Positions 17,691 to 26,368 are shown, counted from the stretch's first letter. The stretch is 56,551 bases of DNA from Alphaproteobacteria bacterium UBA7314 (GCA_002471575.1 DKQG01000058.1:1-56551), one strand, 5' to 3'. The notes: a model not told the origin generated them from the letters alone. Made by a program: numbers and translations.

Positions 17691-18302
17691 ATGCCCAACA
17701 CAGGACCTTCGCCCGCCGCCGAGTCCGCTGCCACCGCATTGCCGTCCCGCGGGATACATCACCTGGCGCTGACCACCGAAGACATGCAAATGACGACGGA
17801 TTTTTTCGTCAATGTGGTGGGTATGCCGCTGGTGCATGCCATGAAGGTTCCGCCCGGTGTCGGAACTGGCCCCGGCAACCGGGGCAACCCGCCCTATGAG
17901 GAAATCCGGCATTATTTTTTCGATATGGGCAATGACAGCCTGCTGGCTTATTTCGAAATTCCCAAGGGCGTGAAGAAACAATCCGATCGCGACGATATCG
18001 GCGGTATGCAGCACTGCGCTTTTTCAGTGACTCCGGATCAGCTCGAAGCCCTCCGTCAGCGACTTGACGCCGCCGGTGTGGAATATGACGGGCCGGTGGA
18101 TATCCTGCCGGGGCTGGTATCGATGTATTTCAAGGATCCAAACGGCGTTCGCATGGAGGCCTGCTGCCAACCGGAAGAGGGCGACAATCCGAATGTGATC
18201 GGGTCTGTCCTTCAGACCAAGGCCCAGGCGCGTCTAGAGCTGGAGTCGACCGGCGCCTCCGAAGAGTGGATCCAACAGGTAACTGCAACTTTGCCGGAGT
18301 GA
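17691..18302 (+). CDS. VOC superfamily protein (glyoxalase/extradiol dioxygenase-like)
   Basis: A 203-aa vicinal-oxygen-chelate protein. Two bab-like modules are visible: IHHLALTTEDMQMTTDFFVN and then GMQHCAFSVTPDQLEALRQR with MYFKDPNGVRMEACC. Putative metal ligands are the His in GIHHLAL, the His in MQHCAF and the Glu in VRMEACC, the H-H-E arrangement of type I extradiol dioxygenases and glyoxalases. The substrate is unknown. I chose ATG 17691 because GGGAGAC sits five bases before it. A frame extension to 17571 lacks a ribosome site. It converges on a second VOC gene of a different subfamily, and the neighbourhood (flavin hydroxylase, AtaL) suggests an aromatic pathway. Confidence 0.9.
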   Translation: MPNTGPSPAAESAATALPSRGIHHLALTTEDMQMTTDFFVNVVGMPLVHAMKVPPGVGTGPGNRGNPPYEEIRHYFFDMGNDSLLAYFEIPKGVKKQSDRDDIGGMQHCAFSVTPDQLEALRQRLDAAGVEYDGPVDILPGLVSMYFKDPNGVRMEACCQPEEGDNPNVIGSVLQTKAQARLELESTGASEEWIQQVTATLPE

Positions 18303-18311
18303 GGCCAGACG

Positions 18312-18863
18312 CTAGGCCTCGACCGCTTCTTTCTTGAAGCGGTAGAATTCCGACGGCGGTGCCGGGCGGGTGTAGGTCCAGGCTTTTAGCGCCGCATGGG
18401 CGTCGTTCCGGTGAACCTGACGCTCGGGTTCGCCGATCACCTCGCAGGTGATCTCTAGGCGGATGCCGTTAGGGTCGAAAAAATAGATCGACTTGACGAA
18501 CTTATGGTCGGTAACGCCGACAACATCCACTTCCGCATCCTCCAGGCGTTTTTTCCAAGTCTCGACTTCCGCAACCGTGCCCACCTGCATGGCGAAATGG
18601 TTCACCCAAGACGGTGTTTCCGGGTCTGGAATGCAGGCCGTCTCGTCGCCCAGGTCGAAAAAAGCGATGTAGCTGCCGTCTCCGAATTCGAAGAACAGAT
18701 GTACATAGGGGTCGGAGGCGCCGGTACTGGGGACTGCATCGGCCTGAATGACATGTGCCAGCGGCAGGCCAAGCAGATCTTCATAGAAACTTCGGGTTTC
18801 TTCGGCGTTGCGGCACCGATAGGCGCAGTGATGCAAGCCGCCGATCCGGTTGAGTTTTGTCAT
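18312..18863 (-). CDS. VOC superfamily protein, probable ring-cleavage dioxygenase-like
   Basis: A 183-aa VOC protein with N-terminal GGLHHCAYRCRNAEETRSFY and, in the second module, SWVNHFAMQVGTVAEVETWK and SIYFFDPNGIRLEITC. Ligands would be the His in LHHCAY, the His in VNHFAM and the Glu in RLEITC. The C-terminal tail (AHAALKAWTYTRPAPPSEFY) is a feature of one uncharacterised VOC subgroup. It is the last gene of a minus-strand run: flavin hydroxylase, then AtaL-like, then this gene, with a 16-base gap to the AtaL-like gene. That order suggests hydroxylation of an aromatic followed by ring cleavage or lactone handling. This is inference. Confidence 0.9.
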   Translation of the reverse strand: MTKLNRIGGLHHCAYRCRNAEETRSFYEDLLGLPLAHVIQADAVPSTGASDPYVHLFFEFGDGSYIAFFDLGDETACIPDPETPSWVNHFAMQVGTVAEVETWKKRLEDAEVDVVGVTDHKFVKSIYFFDPNGIRLEITCEVIGEPERQVHRNDAHAALKAWTYTRPAPPSEFYRFKKEAVEA

Positions 18864-18879
18864 TCAGCGATCTCCTTGT

Positions 18880-19347
18880 TCACGCCGCGTTCAATTCTCC
18901 GGCGGTGACCCGGCGGCGTATCTCCGCGAGCGTGGATTCTACACCCTGAAAGTAGCTTTTCGACATGCGGTCGGCGAATTCGGCTTCCTCGGCACTGCCG
19001 TCTTCTAGGCCTTCCACCTCGAGGGAAAATGTAAAACGCAGTCCCATCTCGCCGTCGTTCGTCTCGACGACCTCGTTCATCACGGTTCCCATGGCGGTGC
19101 TTTTGGTGCGCACGAAGGTGACGCGTTCCTCGGGTTCGAACGCCACGCGTTCCTGCATGTCTTCGCCTCGAAGGGTGAAATCCCGAAGCAACCAGTTGTC
19201 GCCGCGTTCAATCACGTTGCAGGCGCTAATCGCGTCGAGGAATGGCACCGGGTTCTCTGCTTTCAACACTAGGCCCTGCCAAATTTGGGGACGGGTGAGG
19301 TATGGTTCCCGATCGTTTATTGGCATCGTATGGCTTAATGTTAGCAT
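18880..19347 (-). CDS. AtaL-like/DUF1857 START-fold (SRPBCC) protein
   Basis: A 155-aa ligand-binding-fold protein of the DUF1857 (AtaL-like) family. Members are found in fungi and proteobacteria and their role is unknown. They resemble START/Bet v1 cavities that bind hydrophobic ligands. Visible features are TRPQIWQGLVLKAENPVPFL at the start, then NVIERGDNWLLRDFTLRG, and a final helix FADRMSKSYFQGVESTLAEI. ATG 19347 is chosen because AAGGAG lies six bases before it. A longer frame back to 19416 lacks one. It sits between the flavin hydroxylase (41 bases upstream) and a VOC gene (16 bases downstream), so it may hold or deliver the aromatic substrate or product. Confidence 0.82.
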   Translation of the reverse strand: MLTLSHTMPINDREPYLTRPQIWQGLVLKAENPVPFLDAISACNVIERGDNWLLRDFTLRGEDMQERVAFEPEERVTFVRTKSTAMGTVMNEVVETNDGEMGLRFTFSLEVEGLEDGSAEEAEFADRMSKSYFQGVESTLAEIRRRVTAGELNAA

Positions 19348-19387
19348 GTCAGCTCCTTGCTCCGATGCCTGTCGGCCCGCCGCGCGA

Positions 19388-20605
19388 CTACTCGATGGTG
19401 TCTTCCTTGCGCACACTGTCCAAGAGGGATGACCGCATCAGCCATGCCTTGGCTTTCGCCGGGTCTTCCGAATTTTCGCGCAACTGCATCTGGTTGGCGC
19501 GGATGACCTCGGGATCCTTTTCCTCGATCCGTTTCTTGTTTTCGATCGTCACGCTTTGCAGGAATTCGGTGGCTAGTTGATGGCGCTGGCGGTGATATCG
19601 TTCGAACACGTCTTCCTGAGCGCGCCTGTACCAGACATCGCCGATCTTTTTGGTAATGTTCATGCAGTCGTGGATACCGGTGTTGAGGCCCAATCCGCCC
19701 AGCGGATTGTTAAGATGCGCGGCATCGCCCGCCAGGAAGATGCGTTCGATCCGGAACCGGTCCGCCACCCGTTGGTTCACCGTATAGAGATTGCGGTGAA
19801 GCATGTCGCTGTGATCCATGTTGGATCGAAGGCCCCTGATGCGCTGGGTAACGCCGGCATCCGACAGGAGGTCTTCGTCTTTTTCGTGCCCCTCGGTCGG
19901 GAATAGCGTTCGCCAGATACCCTGATCTTTGTCGCCCGGAACCTTGAAAACCGCTAGCCATTCCGTCGGGTCCATCACGTAGTTGCGATTGATGTATCCG
20001 TCGCTGGCAGCGAAATCGTGTTCGGTGGTCAGGACCAGGAAGCGCTCATTCCAAGTAAAGCCGGACATGAAAACACCCAACCCGATGCGGATCGTCGACC
20101 GCCCGCCGTCGCAGGCCAGCAAATAGCGGCCTTCGACCTTGTGCATTTCCTCGGCGGGGTCTTCGTAGACCACGGTGACGCCTTCGTAATCCTGGGAAAA
20201 GGCGGTTATGGTTGATCCAAGCCGAACGTCCGCAATATCGTGCGACTGTAGCGCTGCCATTGCGTCTCGGGTCAGCTTCCATTGTTCGTACTGAATAGCA
20301 AACGGGAATTCCGTCTCGTCCGAGATGTGCTTCATATCGAAGACGGCGATGATCTCTTGTGACTTGCGGTCCCGGAACTGAAAGGCCGGGGCCATCAGAC
20401 CCCGTTGCTTGATGCCGTTCGCTAGGTCCACCGAATGAAGCATCTCCAGCGTCGAGGCGTGGATTGTCGCCGCGCGGGGATCCTTGGGCGGTTCTTCGAA
20501 AGCTTCGAGAACCGTGACGGGAATGCCTTGGCGAACCAGAGAGAGTGCTGCGACCATCCCAACCGGACCGCCGCCGCAGATGATGATGCGATCATTTTTG
20601 TTCAT
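19388..20605 (-). CDS. FAD-dependent aromatic hydroxylase (PheA/TfdB/MhpA-like)
   Basis: A class A flavoprotein monooxygenase that would hydroxylate a phenol-like ring using NAD(P)H and O2. The 405 aa carry the dinucleotide motif IICGGGPVGMVAALSL at residues 8-23, a DG motif in LLACDGGRSTIRIGLG, and the FAD-ribityl motif GDAAHLNNPLGGLGLNTGIH near residue 300. The C-terminal thioredoxin-like domain of larger phenol hydroxylases is absent, which fits MhpA/UbiH-like short forms. It is the first gene of the minus-strand run with the AtaL-like and VOC genes. The substrate is not predictable. A divergent or regulatory gene is not seen. upp ends 40 bases upstream. Confidence 0.92.
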   Translation of the reverse strand: MNKNDRIIICGGGPVGMVAALSLVRQGIPVTVLEAFEEPPKDPRAATIHASTLEMLHSVDLANGIKQRGLMAPAFQFRDRKSQEIIAVFDMKHISDETEFPFAIQYEQWKLTRDAMAALQSHDIADVRLGSTITAFSQDYEGVTVVYEDPAEEMHKVEGRYLLACDGGRSTIRIGLGVFMSGFTWNERFLVLTTEHDFAASDGYINRNYVMDPTEWLAVFKVPGDKDQGIWRTLFPTEGHEKDEDLLSDAGVTQRIRGLRSNMDHSDMLHRNLYTVNQRVADRFRIERIFLAGDAAHLNNPLGGLGLNTGIHDCMNITKKIGDVWYRRAQEDVFERYHRQRHQLATEFLQSVTIENKKRIEEKDPEVIRANQMQLRENSEDPAKAKAWLMRSSLLDSVRKEDTIE

Positions 20606-20644
20606 GAAGCTCAGTATAACTGTACCGCCGAAATACGAAACGAA

Positions 20645-21289
20645 CTACTTCGTCCCGTACATCCGGTCACCGGCATCGCCCAGCCCGGGGCGGATGTAAA
20701 AATGGTCGTCCAGCTCGCGGTCGATTGCCGCGGTTACGACGGGCACATCGGGGTGAGCCTTGGTGAAGGCCTCTACTCCCTCCGGAGCGGCGACAACGCA
20801 AACGAACTTGATCCGTTTCGCGCCTGCCTGTTTCATCCGGTGGACCGCGGCGATGGCCGATCCACCGGTTGCCAACATCGGATCGACCACGATGCACTGC
20901 CGTTCGTCCAGATGGTCGGGCAACTTAAGGTAATATTCGACCGGAACTTTGGTATCCGGGTCCCGATATAGACCGATATGCCCCACACGGGCAGCGGGGA
21001 TCAGGTCGAGCATCCCGTCCAGCAATCCATTACCTGCGCGGAGGATCGAGACAAGGCATATCTTGCGGCCTTGTAGTTTTGGGCCGGTCGATACCTCAAG
21101 CGGCGTTTCGATCTCAACTGCCTCGGTGTCCAGATCGCGACATACCTCGTAGGCCAGAAGGTGGCTGATTTCTCGCAGTAATTGGCGAAAATCGGCTGCA
21201 CCGGTATTTCGGTCGCGAACCATGGTGAGTTTGTGCTGTACTAGGGGGTGATCGACCACCTCGATAGAGGCGTTTGTATTACTAGCCAA
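20645..21289 (-). CDS. upp: Uracil phosphoribosyltransferase
   Basis: Converts uracil and PRPP to UMP. The 214 aa have full length. Visible motifs are LVSILRAGNGLLDGML, the PRPP-binding VVDPMLATGGSAIAAV near residue 130, and the uracil-binding end DHFYIRPGLGDAGDRMYGTK. It lies 12 bases downstream of the URC4-like gene, which overlaps the URC1-like gene. In the URC pathway of uracil breakdown the first step is also conversion of uracil to UMP by a UPRTase (URC6 in yeast), so here the enzyme probably serves catabolism as well as salvage. This role is inferred from context. Confidence 0.96.
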   Translation of the reverse strand: MASNTNASIEVVDHPLVQHKLTMVRDRNTGAADFRQLLREISHLLAYEVCRDLDTEAVEIETPLEVSTGPKLQGRKICLVSILRAGNGLLDGMLDLIPAARVGHIGLYRDPDTKVPVEYYLKLPDHLDERQCIVVDPMLATGGSAIAAVHRMKQAGAKRIKFVCVVAAPEGVEAFTKAHPDVPVVTAAIDRELDDHFYIRPGLGDAGDRMYGTK

Positions 21290-21301
21290 GTTGGGGTCTC
21301 C

Positions 21302-22534
21302 CTAGAAAACAGTTGCGTCGCTGTAGAGGCTGATCGGCGGTCCGCCGTCAGCTCTCAGTTCGGCAGCGATCTTGCGGCCCGCCGACCATGTTCCACCCTG
21401 CAGGATGCTGGCAAGCGGCAGGTCCTTGGCGGATTTGTTCAATGACGTACGGACGTCGTTGGCCAGCCGGTCCAGTAGCGCGACGGTGAGCGCCCGCCAC
21501 TCCACAATGAGTTCGCTGGACGGCGTGTGGGCGAGGGACAGCGAGGTTTTATCCCTCAGCGTCAGCAGGCCGGCATCGATTAACAACCCACCATTACGAT
21601 ACTCCGCCAGTCCGGTGAGGCCGTCGAGATCCGACACCGTGATGCCGAATTGCTCCAGGGGTTCGATCAGCGAGTAGGAAAGCCATTGCGACAGTTTGTG
21701 AAACGGCACGATCCCGTTCGTCGCATCGCTGCGGATCAACGCGCTGTGATCGCCGACATCGCCTAGAGGGCGACCGTCAATACGGACCGGTGACGGCCAG
21801 ATGTCCATCAACGAACTGAGCACCGTAACTAGGATGTCTCGCGCCTCCAGCCCCGGTCGTTGCGCTAGCGCGGCAATCAGGTTGCCGGGGCGGACCGCAC
21901 CGTCGCGCGCGTAGAGCGAAGGATGTTTTCGAATGGCATCGCCGAGCTTTCGCAGCAACCCGGCGCGCTGCTCCAGCCCGACGAGTGGATTGTGATCCGT
22001 GACCTGAAATATCCGGCCCAGCGTTTCCGCCGTCAAGGAGGACAGTGCCGATGCGTCGGCGCGTAACGGATCGTTCTTGTCGGCGCTCAGAAGACCGCTC
22101 TCGAACAGGCGGAGGCTTGCGAGAGCCAGGCCTTCGGATCGGCCGAGACGCAATCCGGTCGCATCGTCGGTGTAGATCCAGTCGGGACCGGCCCCTGCAT
22201 CCAGCAACACCGACACGATTGCCAAGTCACCTGCCGCGACGGCGAGATCGCTTCCGGTCAGTCCGCGCGCTGCTGCCATGTCGGCCCACAGATCCGTGTC
22301 GCCCTGTTCGAAATGCCGCCAGCGGCTGTGAAACGGTACGTTACCTGAGGGATAGTTGTTTTCGATTTCAGTAACGACGCGCGAGGCCGCATCTGAAAGC
22401 TTTGACATATCGATGTTGAACCACGGCAGATCGCCATCCAAACCTGCTAGTAGGATCTCGCTGCAGCGTTCGCGGACGGCTTCCGGGGTCAGCAGGCCGT
22501 CGACGGAGTCGGGGGCATGGGCCGTTGTCGTCAA
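21302..22534 (-). CDS. URC4/urg3-family protein (DUF1688), uracil catabolism
   Basis: A 410-aa protein of the DUF1688 family, named after URC4, which yeast needs to use uracil as a nitrogen source by the URC pathway. Its reaction is still poorly defined. Distinctive segments include ENNYPSGNVPFHSRWRHFE near residue 58 and DNATGLRLGRSEGLALASLR-like text around residues 122-141 (here DDATGLRLGRSEGLALASLR). The FHSRWRHF block is the best family signature. It overlaps the URC1-like gene by four bases (ATGA) and upp follows after 12 bases, giving one operon. No signal peptide or membrane segment is seen, so it is cytosolic. Confidence 0.9.
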   Translation of the reverse strand: MTTTAHAPDSVDGLLTPEAVRERCSEILLAGLDGDLPWFNIDMSKLSDAASRVVTEIENNYPSGNVPFHSRWRHFEQGDTDLWADMAAARGLTGSDLAVAAGDLAIVSVLLDAGAGPDWIYTDDATGLRLGRSEGLALASLRLFESGLLSADKNDPLRADASALSSLTAETLGRIFQVTDHNPLVGLEQRAGLLRKLGDAIRKHPSLYARDGAVRPGNLIAALAQRPGLEARDILVTVLSSLMDIWPSPVRIDGRPLGDVGDHSALIRSDATNGIVPFHKLSQWLSYSLIEPLEQFGITVSDLDGLTGLAEYRNGGLLIDAGLLTLRDKTSLSLAHTPSSELIVEWRALTVALLDRLANDVRTSLNKSAKDLPLASILQGGTWSAGRKIAAELRADGGPPISLYSDATVF

Positions 22535-23775
22535 AACAGGGCGCGCCCTTTCGTAGCTCTTAGCCCGTCTTCGTCCTTGATATCCGTGCTCGTGAAATAG
22601 CCTGCGGCCTTCTTGGCCTCCATTTCCACCTTCGCGTCCTCTGGTATCAACTCTTCCGGCAGGTCGATGCGTTCGCCGATTTCTATACCCTGACCAGCTA
22701 GGGCATCATGCTTCATATCGCTCATCGAGGCGAACCGGTCGAGCCGCTGCACGCCCAGCCAGTGAAAGATGTCGGGCATCAGTTCTTGGAACCGCGCGTC
22801 CTGCACGCCGGCGACGCACTCGGTGCGTTCGAAATACTTGGCGGCGTTGTCGCCCTCTTCTTGACGCTTGCGCGCGTTATAGACCAGAAACTTGGTTACC
22901 TCTCCCAGTGCCCGGCCTTCCTTTCGGTTATAGACGACCAGCCCGTTGCCACCCGCCTGAGCCATCTCGACGCAAATCTCGATACCGTGGGTCAGATAGG
23001 GACGGCAGGTACAGATGTCGGAGCCGAAAACGTCGGACCCGTTGCATTCGTCGTGCACGCGGCAGGCCAGCGGTACGGATTTGTCGGATACCGTGTCCGA
23101 ATTGCCGAAGATGTAAGCCGACAAACCGCCGATGGGCGGCAGAAACACCTCCACATCGCTGCGGGTGACGAGTTCCGGATACATGCCGCCGGTGTAGGTG
23201 AACAGGGCGCGGCGGAGGGTCGCCGTATCGCAGCCAAGCCGTTCTGCCATACCGGGCAGGTGCCAGACCGGATCGACCGCAATCTTGGTGACGAACACGT
23301 CGCCGTTTTCCATCAGGATCTTGCCATCGGCTTTCAGCCGGCCAAGCTCGATCGCTTCGCGCAGCTCCAGCATCTGGAGACGCGCCTGGGTGATGGCGAT
23401 GGTCGGCCGGATATTGACGCCAGCTTCGAGCTGATCGCCGAAGCATTCGGTGATCATATGTCCGAAAGGATCGAGAGATACGATCTTTCCGGCATCCGAC
23501 CATTGCGGGTAGGGGCCGATCCTGGCCACCGGCATAGTATTGTGAAGATCGGGTTTGAATTCCGGATCCAGATGTCCGGCCGCGACGGAAGCAGCTAAAT
23601 ACACAGAATAGCTGCCCGAATGGGTGCCGATCGTGTTTCGCATCGCCGGGTCGGTGACGGTACCGATAATAGGGCCGCGTTGGGCCGGGTCGGCCGCACC
23701 CCATTTGATCGATGGGCACCCGTTGCCGTCGACGGGCGGATGCGAGGTGAGGACAATATGATCGTGAGCGCTCAT
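22531..23775 (-). CDS. GTP cyclohydrolase II-like protein, URC1 type
   Basis: A 414-aa RibA-related protein. The GTP cyclohydrolase II core is clear: the zinc triad C244-x10-C255-x-C257 in HDECNGSDVFGSDICTC, and the GTP-binding NRKEGRALGEVTKFLVYNAR. In RibA the corresponding text is LRQEGRGIG. Here RALGEV replaces it. A ~200-residue N-terminal region with NTIGTHSGSYSVYLAAS and a long C-terminal tail are not found in riboflavin RibA, and both are typical of URC1. In the URC pathway URC1 is thought to open the pyrimidine ring of UMP. It is the first gene of the operon with URC4-like and upp. The 164 bases upstream are shared with the divergent luciferase-like gene. Confidence 0.88.
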   Translation of the reverse strand: MSAHDHIVLTSHPPVDGNGCPSIKWGAADPAQRGPIIGTVTDPAMRNTIGTHSGSYSVYLAASVAAGHLDPEFKPDLHNTMPVARIGPYPQWSDAGKIVSLDPFGHMITECFGDQLEAGVNIRPTIAITQARLQMLELREAIELGRLKADGKILMENGDVFVTKIAVDPVWHLPGMAERLGCDTATLRRALFTYTGGMYPELVTRSDVEVFLPPIGGLSAYIFGNSDTVSDKSVPLACRVHDECNGSDVFGSDICTCRPYLTHGIEICVEMAQAGGNGLVVYNRKEGRALGEVTKFLVYNARKRQEEGDNAAKYFERTECVAGVQDARFQELMPDIFHWLGVQRLDRFASMSDMKHDALAGQGIEIGERIDLPEELIPEDAKVEMEAKKAAGYFTSTDIKDEDGLRATKGRALF

Positions 23776-23939
23776 GACGACTTCTTCTTCTGCCGCAACA
23801 AGCGCAAAACCTTACCCTAAATTCGGACACTTTTGGTTAATTTTTTCTGGAAGGTGGTTTTCTGGAGTTTTCAGGGAGGTTTCGCTCCTCGTTTACTGCG
23901 ATATAATCGTTCGTGAGCTTATTAATTTGGGGAACCGCA

Positions 23940-25112
23940 ATGCAGTGCTTTCTCTTCCATCTAATGCCTTATGCCAGCCTCGATCTGGATTATGACAAGG
24001 AATATAAGGCGTCGTGGGTGGTCTATCCCAACTCCAATTTCGATCCCAAAGTCGGACACTATCTCTACAACACCTATCTCGATGAACTGGAGATGGGCGA
24101 AGAGCTTGGCTTCGACGGCCTTTGCGTCAACGAACATCATCAGAATGCCTACGGCCTGATGCCATCGCCCATCGTGCCGGCTTCGGCGTTGGCGCGGCGC
24201 ACGTCAAAGGCGAAGATTGCGGTGCTCGGGAACGCTTTCGGCATCCGTGAGCATCCGCTGACCTTGGCGGAAGAACATGCGATGATCGATTGCATCACCG
24301 GCGGCCGGCTGATCAGCGGCATGGTGCGGGGTATCGGCGCCGAATATTATTCCATGGGCGCAAATCCCGCGTTCAGCCATGAACGGTTTCACGAAGCGCA
24401 CGATTTGGTTATCCGAGCCTGGACCGACGAAGGTCCGTTCGCATTCGAGGGCAAGCACTATCATTTCGAATACGTGAATGTCTGGCCACGCCCTTTCCAG
24501 AGACCGCATCCGCCGATCTGGTGCCCTTCGCAGGGATCCCTAGAAACCATTGAATGGGCGTCGCACGCAGATCGTAAATACACCTATCTGCAAACCTACA
24601 GCCCGTTCGAGGCGGTGAAGAAATTCCTACATATGTATCGTGATGTCGCTCGCGATATGCACGGCTACGAGGCGACGGATTCGCAGGTCGGCTGGGCTGC
24701 ACCGATCTATGTCGGGGAAACCGACGAAAAAGCGATCGAGGAGGCCCGTCCCCACATGGAGGCGTTTTTCAACAAATTCCTGCGCATGACGCCGGAAATG
24801 CTGTTGCCGCCGGGTTACCTGTCGCTGAGATCTTACAAGAATGTAATGAAGCACAAGGGTGGTCTATCCAAGGTTCGTTCCATGGAAGATCTGATGGAAA
24901 CTGGCATCGTGATCTGCGGCAGCCCGGATACCGTGCGTGACCGGCTGGAATACTGTCAGCGCGAAGCGGGCGTTGGCACGTTCCTGGGCATGTTCCAGGT
25001 GGCGTCCATGCCGCACGAAATGACCGTCGGCAGCATGAAGAGGTTTGCCGAACACGTCATGCCGGCGGCGAAACAGTTCGGCGTCTCCGATGTCAAAGTT
25101 GCTGCCGAATAG
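23940..25112 (+). CDS. LLM-class (luciferase-like) flavin-dependent oxidoreductase, copy 1
   Basis: A TIM-barrel flavin oxidoreductase or monooxygenase using reduced FMN (or F420). The 390 aa include GFDGLCVNEHHQNAYGLMPS (residues ~51-70), AVLGNAFGIREHPLTLAEEH, DCITGGRLISGMVRGIGAEY and a C-terminal CGSPDTVRDRLEYCQREAG. ATG 23940 gives MQCFLFHLMPYA, matching the start of copy 2 (MKIFLFHLMPYA). An in-frame extension to 23913 is unsupported. Copy 2 follows after 31 bases and shares long identical blocks, so this is a tandem duplication. Relatives act on nitrilotriacetate, alkanesulfonates or ketones. The substrate here is unknown. No flavin reductase is adjacent. Confidence 0.92.
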   Translation: MQCFLFHLMPYASLDLDYDKEYKASWVVYPNSNFDPKVGHYLYNTYLDELEMGEELGFDGLCVNEHHQNAYGLMPSPIVPASALARRTSKAKIAVLGNAFGIREHPLTLAEEHAMIDCITGGRLISGMVRGIGAEYYSMGANPAFSHERFHEAHDLVIRAWTDEGPFAFEGKHYHFEYVNVWPRPFQRPHPPIWCPSQGSLETIEWASHADRKYTYLQTYSPFEAVKKFLHMYRDVARDMHGYEATDSQVGWAAPIYVGETDEKAIEEARPHMEAFFNKFLRMTPEMLLPPGYLSLRSYKNVMKHKGGLSKVRSMEDLMETGIVICGSPDTVRDRLEYCQREAGVGTFLGMFQVASMPHEMTVGSMKRFAEHVMPAAKQFGVSDVKVAAE

Positions 25113-25143
25113 CTGCGCGTAGGATCATCCACGGGAAACGCTC

Positions 25144-26340
25144 ATGAAAATCTTTCTCTTTCACCTGATGCCGTATGCCTGTGTCGATCCGGATTACGAC
25201 GAGGAATACGACACCTGCTGGGTGACCTATCCGAACACCAAATTTGTTCCTGAGAAGGGTCATGAGCTTTACAACCGCTATCTGGACGAACTGGAATACG
25301 CTGAAGAACTCGGCTTCGATGGCGTCTGCGTCAACGAGCACCACCAGAATGCCTATGGCCTCATGCCGTCGCCTGTTGTTATGGCCTCGGCGCTGGCGAC
25401 AAAGACCGAACGGGTGAAAATCGCCATTCTTGGCAATGCCTTCGGCATCCGCGATCATCCCCAGACGCTTGCGGAAGAACACGCCATGATCGACTGCATC
25501 ACCGGTGGGCGGCTAATCAGCGGCATGGTGCGGGGGCTCGGGGCTGAATACTATTCGCTGGGCGCCAACCCGGCGTTCAGCCACGAACGGTTCCACGAAG
25601 CCCACGACCTGGTCATAAAGGCGTGGACCGAGGAAGGTCCGTTCCCGTTCGAGGGCAAGCATTATCACTTCGATTATGTGAACATGTGGCCGCGGCCGTT
25701 CCAGGATCCGCATCCGCCGATCTGGGTTCCGAGCCAAGGGTCGACCGAAACCATCGAGTGGGCGGCGCATCCCGCCCGCAAATACACCTATCTGCAGACT
25801 TATTCACCGTTTCAGAATGTGGTGCGGTTTCACAACGCCTATCGCGACGTAGCACACAGGCACGGCTATACAGCCAAGTCGGAACAGCTGGGCTGGGCCG
25901 CGCCGATATATGTTGGCGAAACAGATCAACAGGCGATCGATGAGGTTAGGCCGCATATCGAGCTGTTCTTCAACAAACTGCTGCGCTATTCCATCTCGAT
26001 GCTACTGCCGCCGGGCTATATGTCCGTCGAATCCTATAAGCGCGTGCTGAAAACGAAATCCAGTCTGGTGTCCACTCACACGGTTGAATCGCTGATTGAG
26101 CGAGACGTCATCATCGTTGGCAGCCCGGACACTGTGCGTCAGAAGCTGGCCGAGTGTCATGACAAGGTCGGGCTCGGTTATTTCCTCGGCATGTTCCAGA
26201 TTGCCAGCATGCCGCACGAACTGACCGTGGCGTCGATGAAACGCTTTTCGGAGGACGTCATGCCCGACGCCATGGCGCTGGAAGGGTCAGGGCAGTGGGA
26301 ACCCGATGCGGAGGAAGTGCAGGCCCAGGCGGCGGAATAA
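25144..26340 (+). CDS. LLM-class (luciferase-like) flavin-dependent oxidoreductase, copy 2
   Basis: The 398-aa paralogue of the gene just upstream. Shared blocks include GFDGVCVNEHHQNAYGLMPS, DCITGGRLISGMVRGLGAEY, ANPAFSHERFHEAHDLVI and YVGETDQQAIDEVRPH. Differences cluster in the N-terminal 40 residues, around residues 230-245, and in the acidic tail (WEPDAEEVQAQAAE), which is longer than in copy 1. Diverged specificity, or a heteromeric enzyme as in LuxAB, are both possible. Neither is shown. The gene ends one base before a strong bidirectional terminator. Confidence 0.92.
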   Translation: MKIFLFHLMPYACVDPDYDEEYDTCWVTYPNTKFVPEKGHELYNRYLDELEYAEELGFDGVCVNEHHQNAYGLMPSPVVMASALATKTERVKIAILGNAFGIRDHPQTLAEEHAMIDCITGGRLISGMVRGLGAEYYSLGANPAFSHERFHEAHDLVIKAWTEEGPFPFEGKHYHFDYVNMWPRPFQDPHPPIWVPSQGSTETIEWAAHPARKYTYLQTYSPFQNVVRFHNAYRDVAHRHGYTAKSEQLGWAAPIYVGETDQQAIDEVRPHIELFFNKLLRYSISMLLPPGYMSVESYKRVLKTKSSLVSTHTVESLIERDVIIVGSPDTVRQKLAECHDKVGLGYFLGMFQIASMPHELTVASMKRFSEDVMPDAMALEGSGQWEPDAEEVQAQAAE

Positions 26341-26368
26341 AAAAACCCGGCGATGAGCCGGGTTTTTT
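26341..26368. terminator. Bidirectional rho-independent terminator
   Basis: Stem CCCGGC (26346-26351)/GCCGGG (26357-26362) with loop GATGA, extended by flanking A5 and T6 runs that also pair. A-tract before and T-tract after make it usable on both strands. It separates the luciferase-like pair from the converging hydroxyacyl-CoA dehydrogenase gene. Confidence 0.9.
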
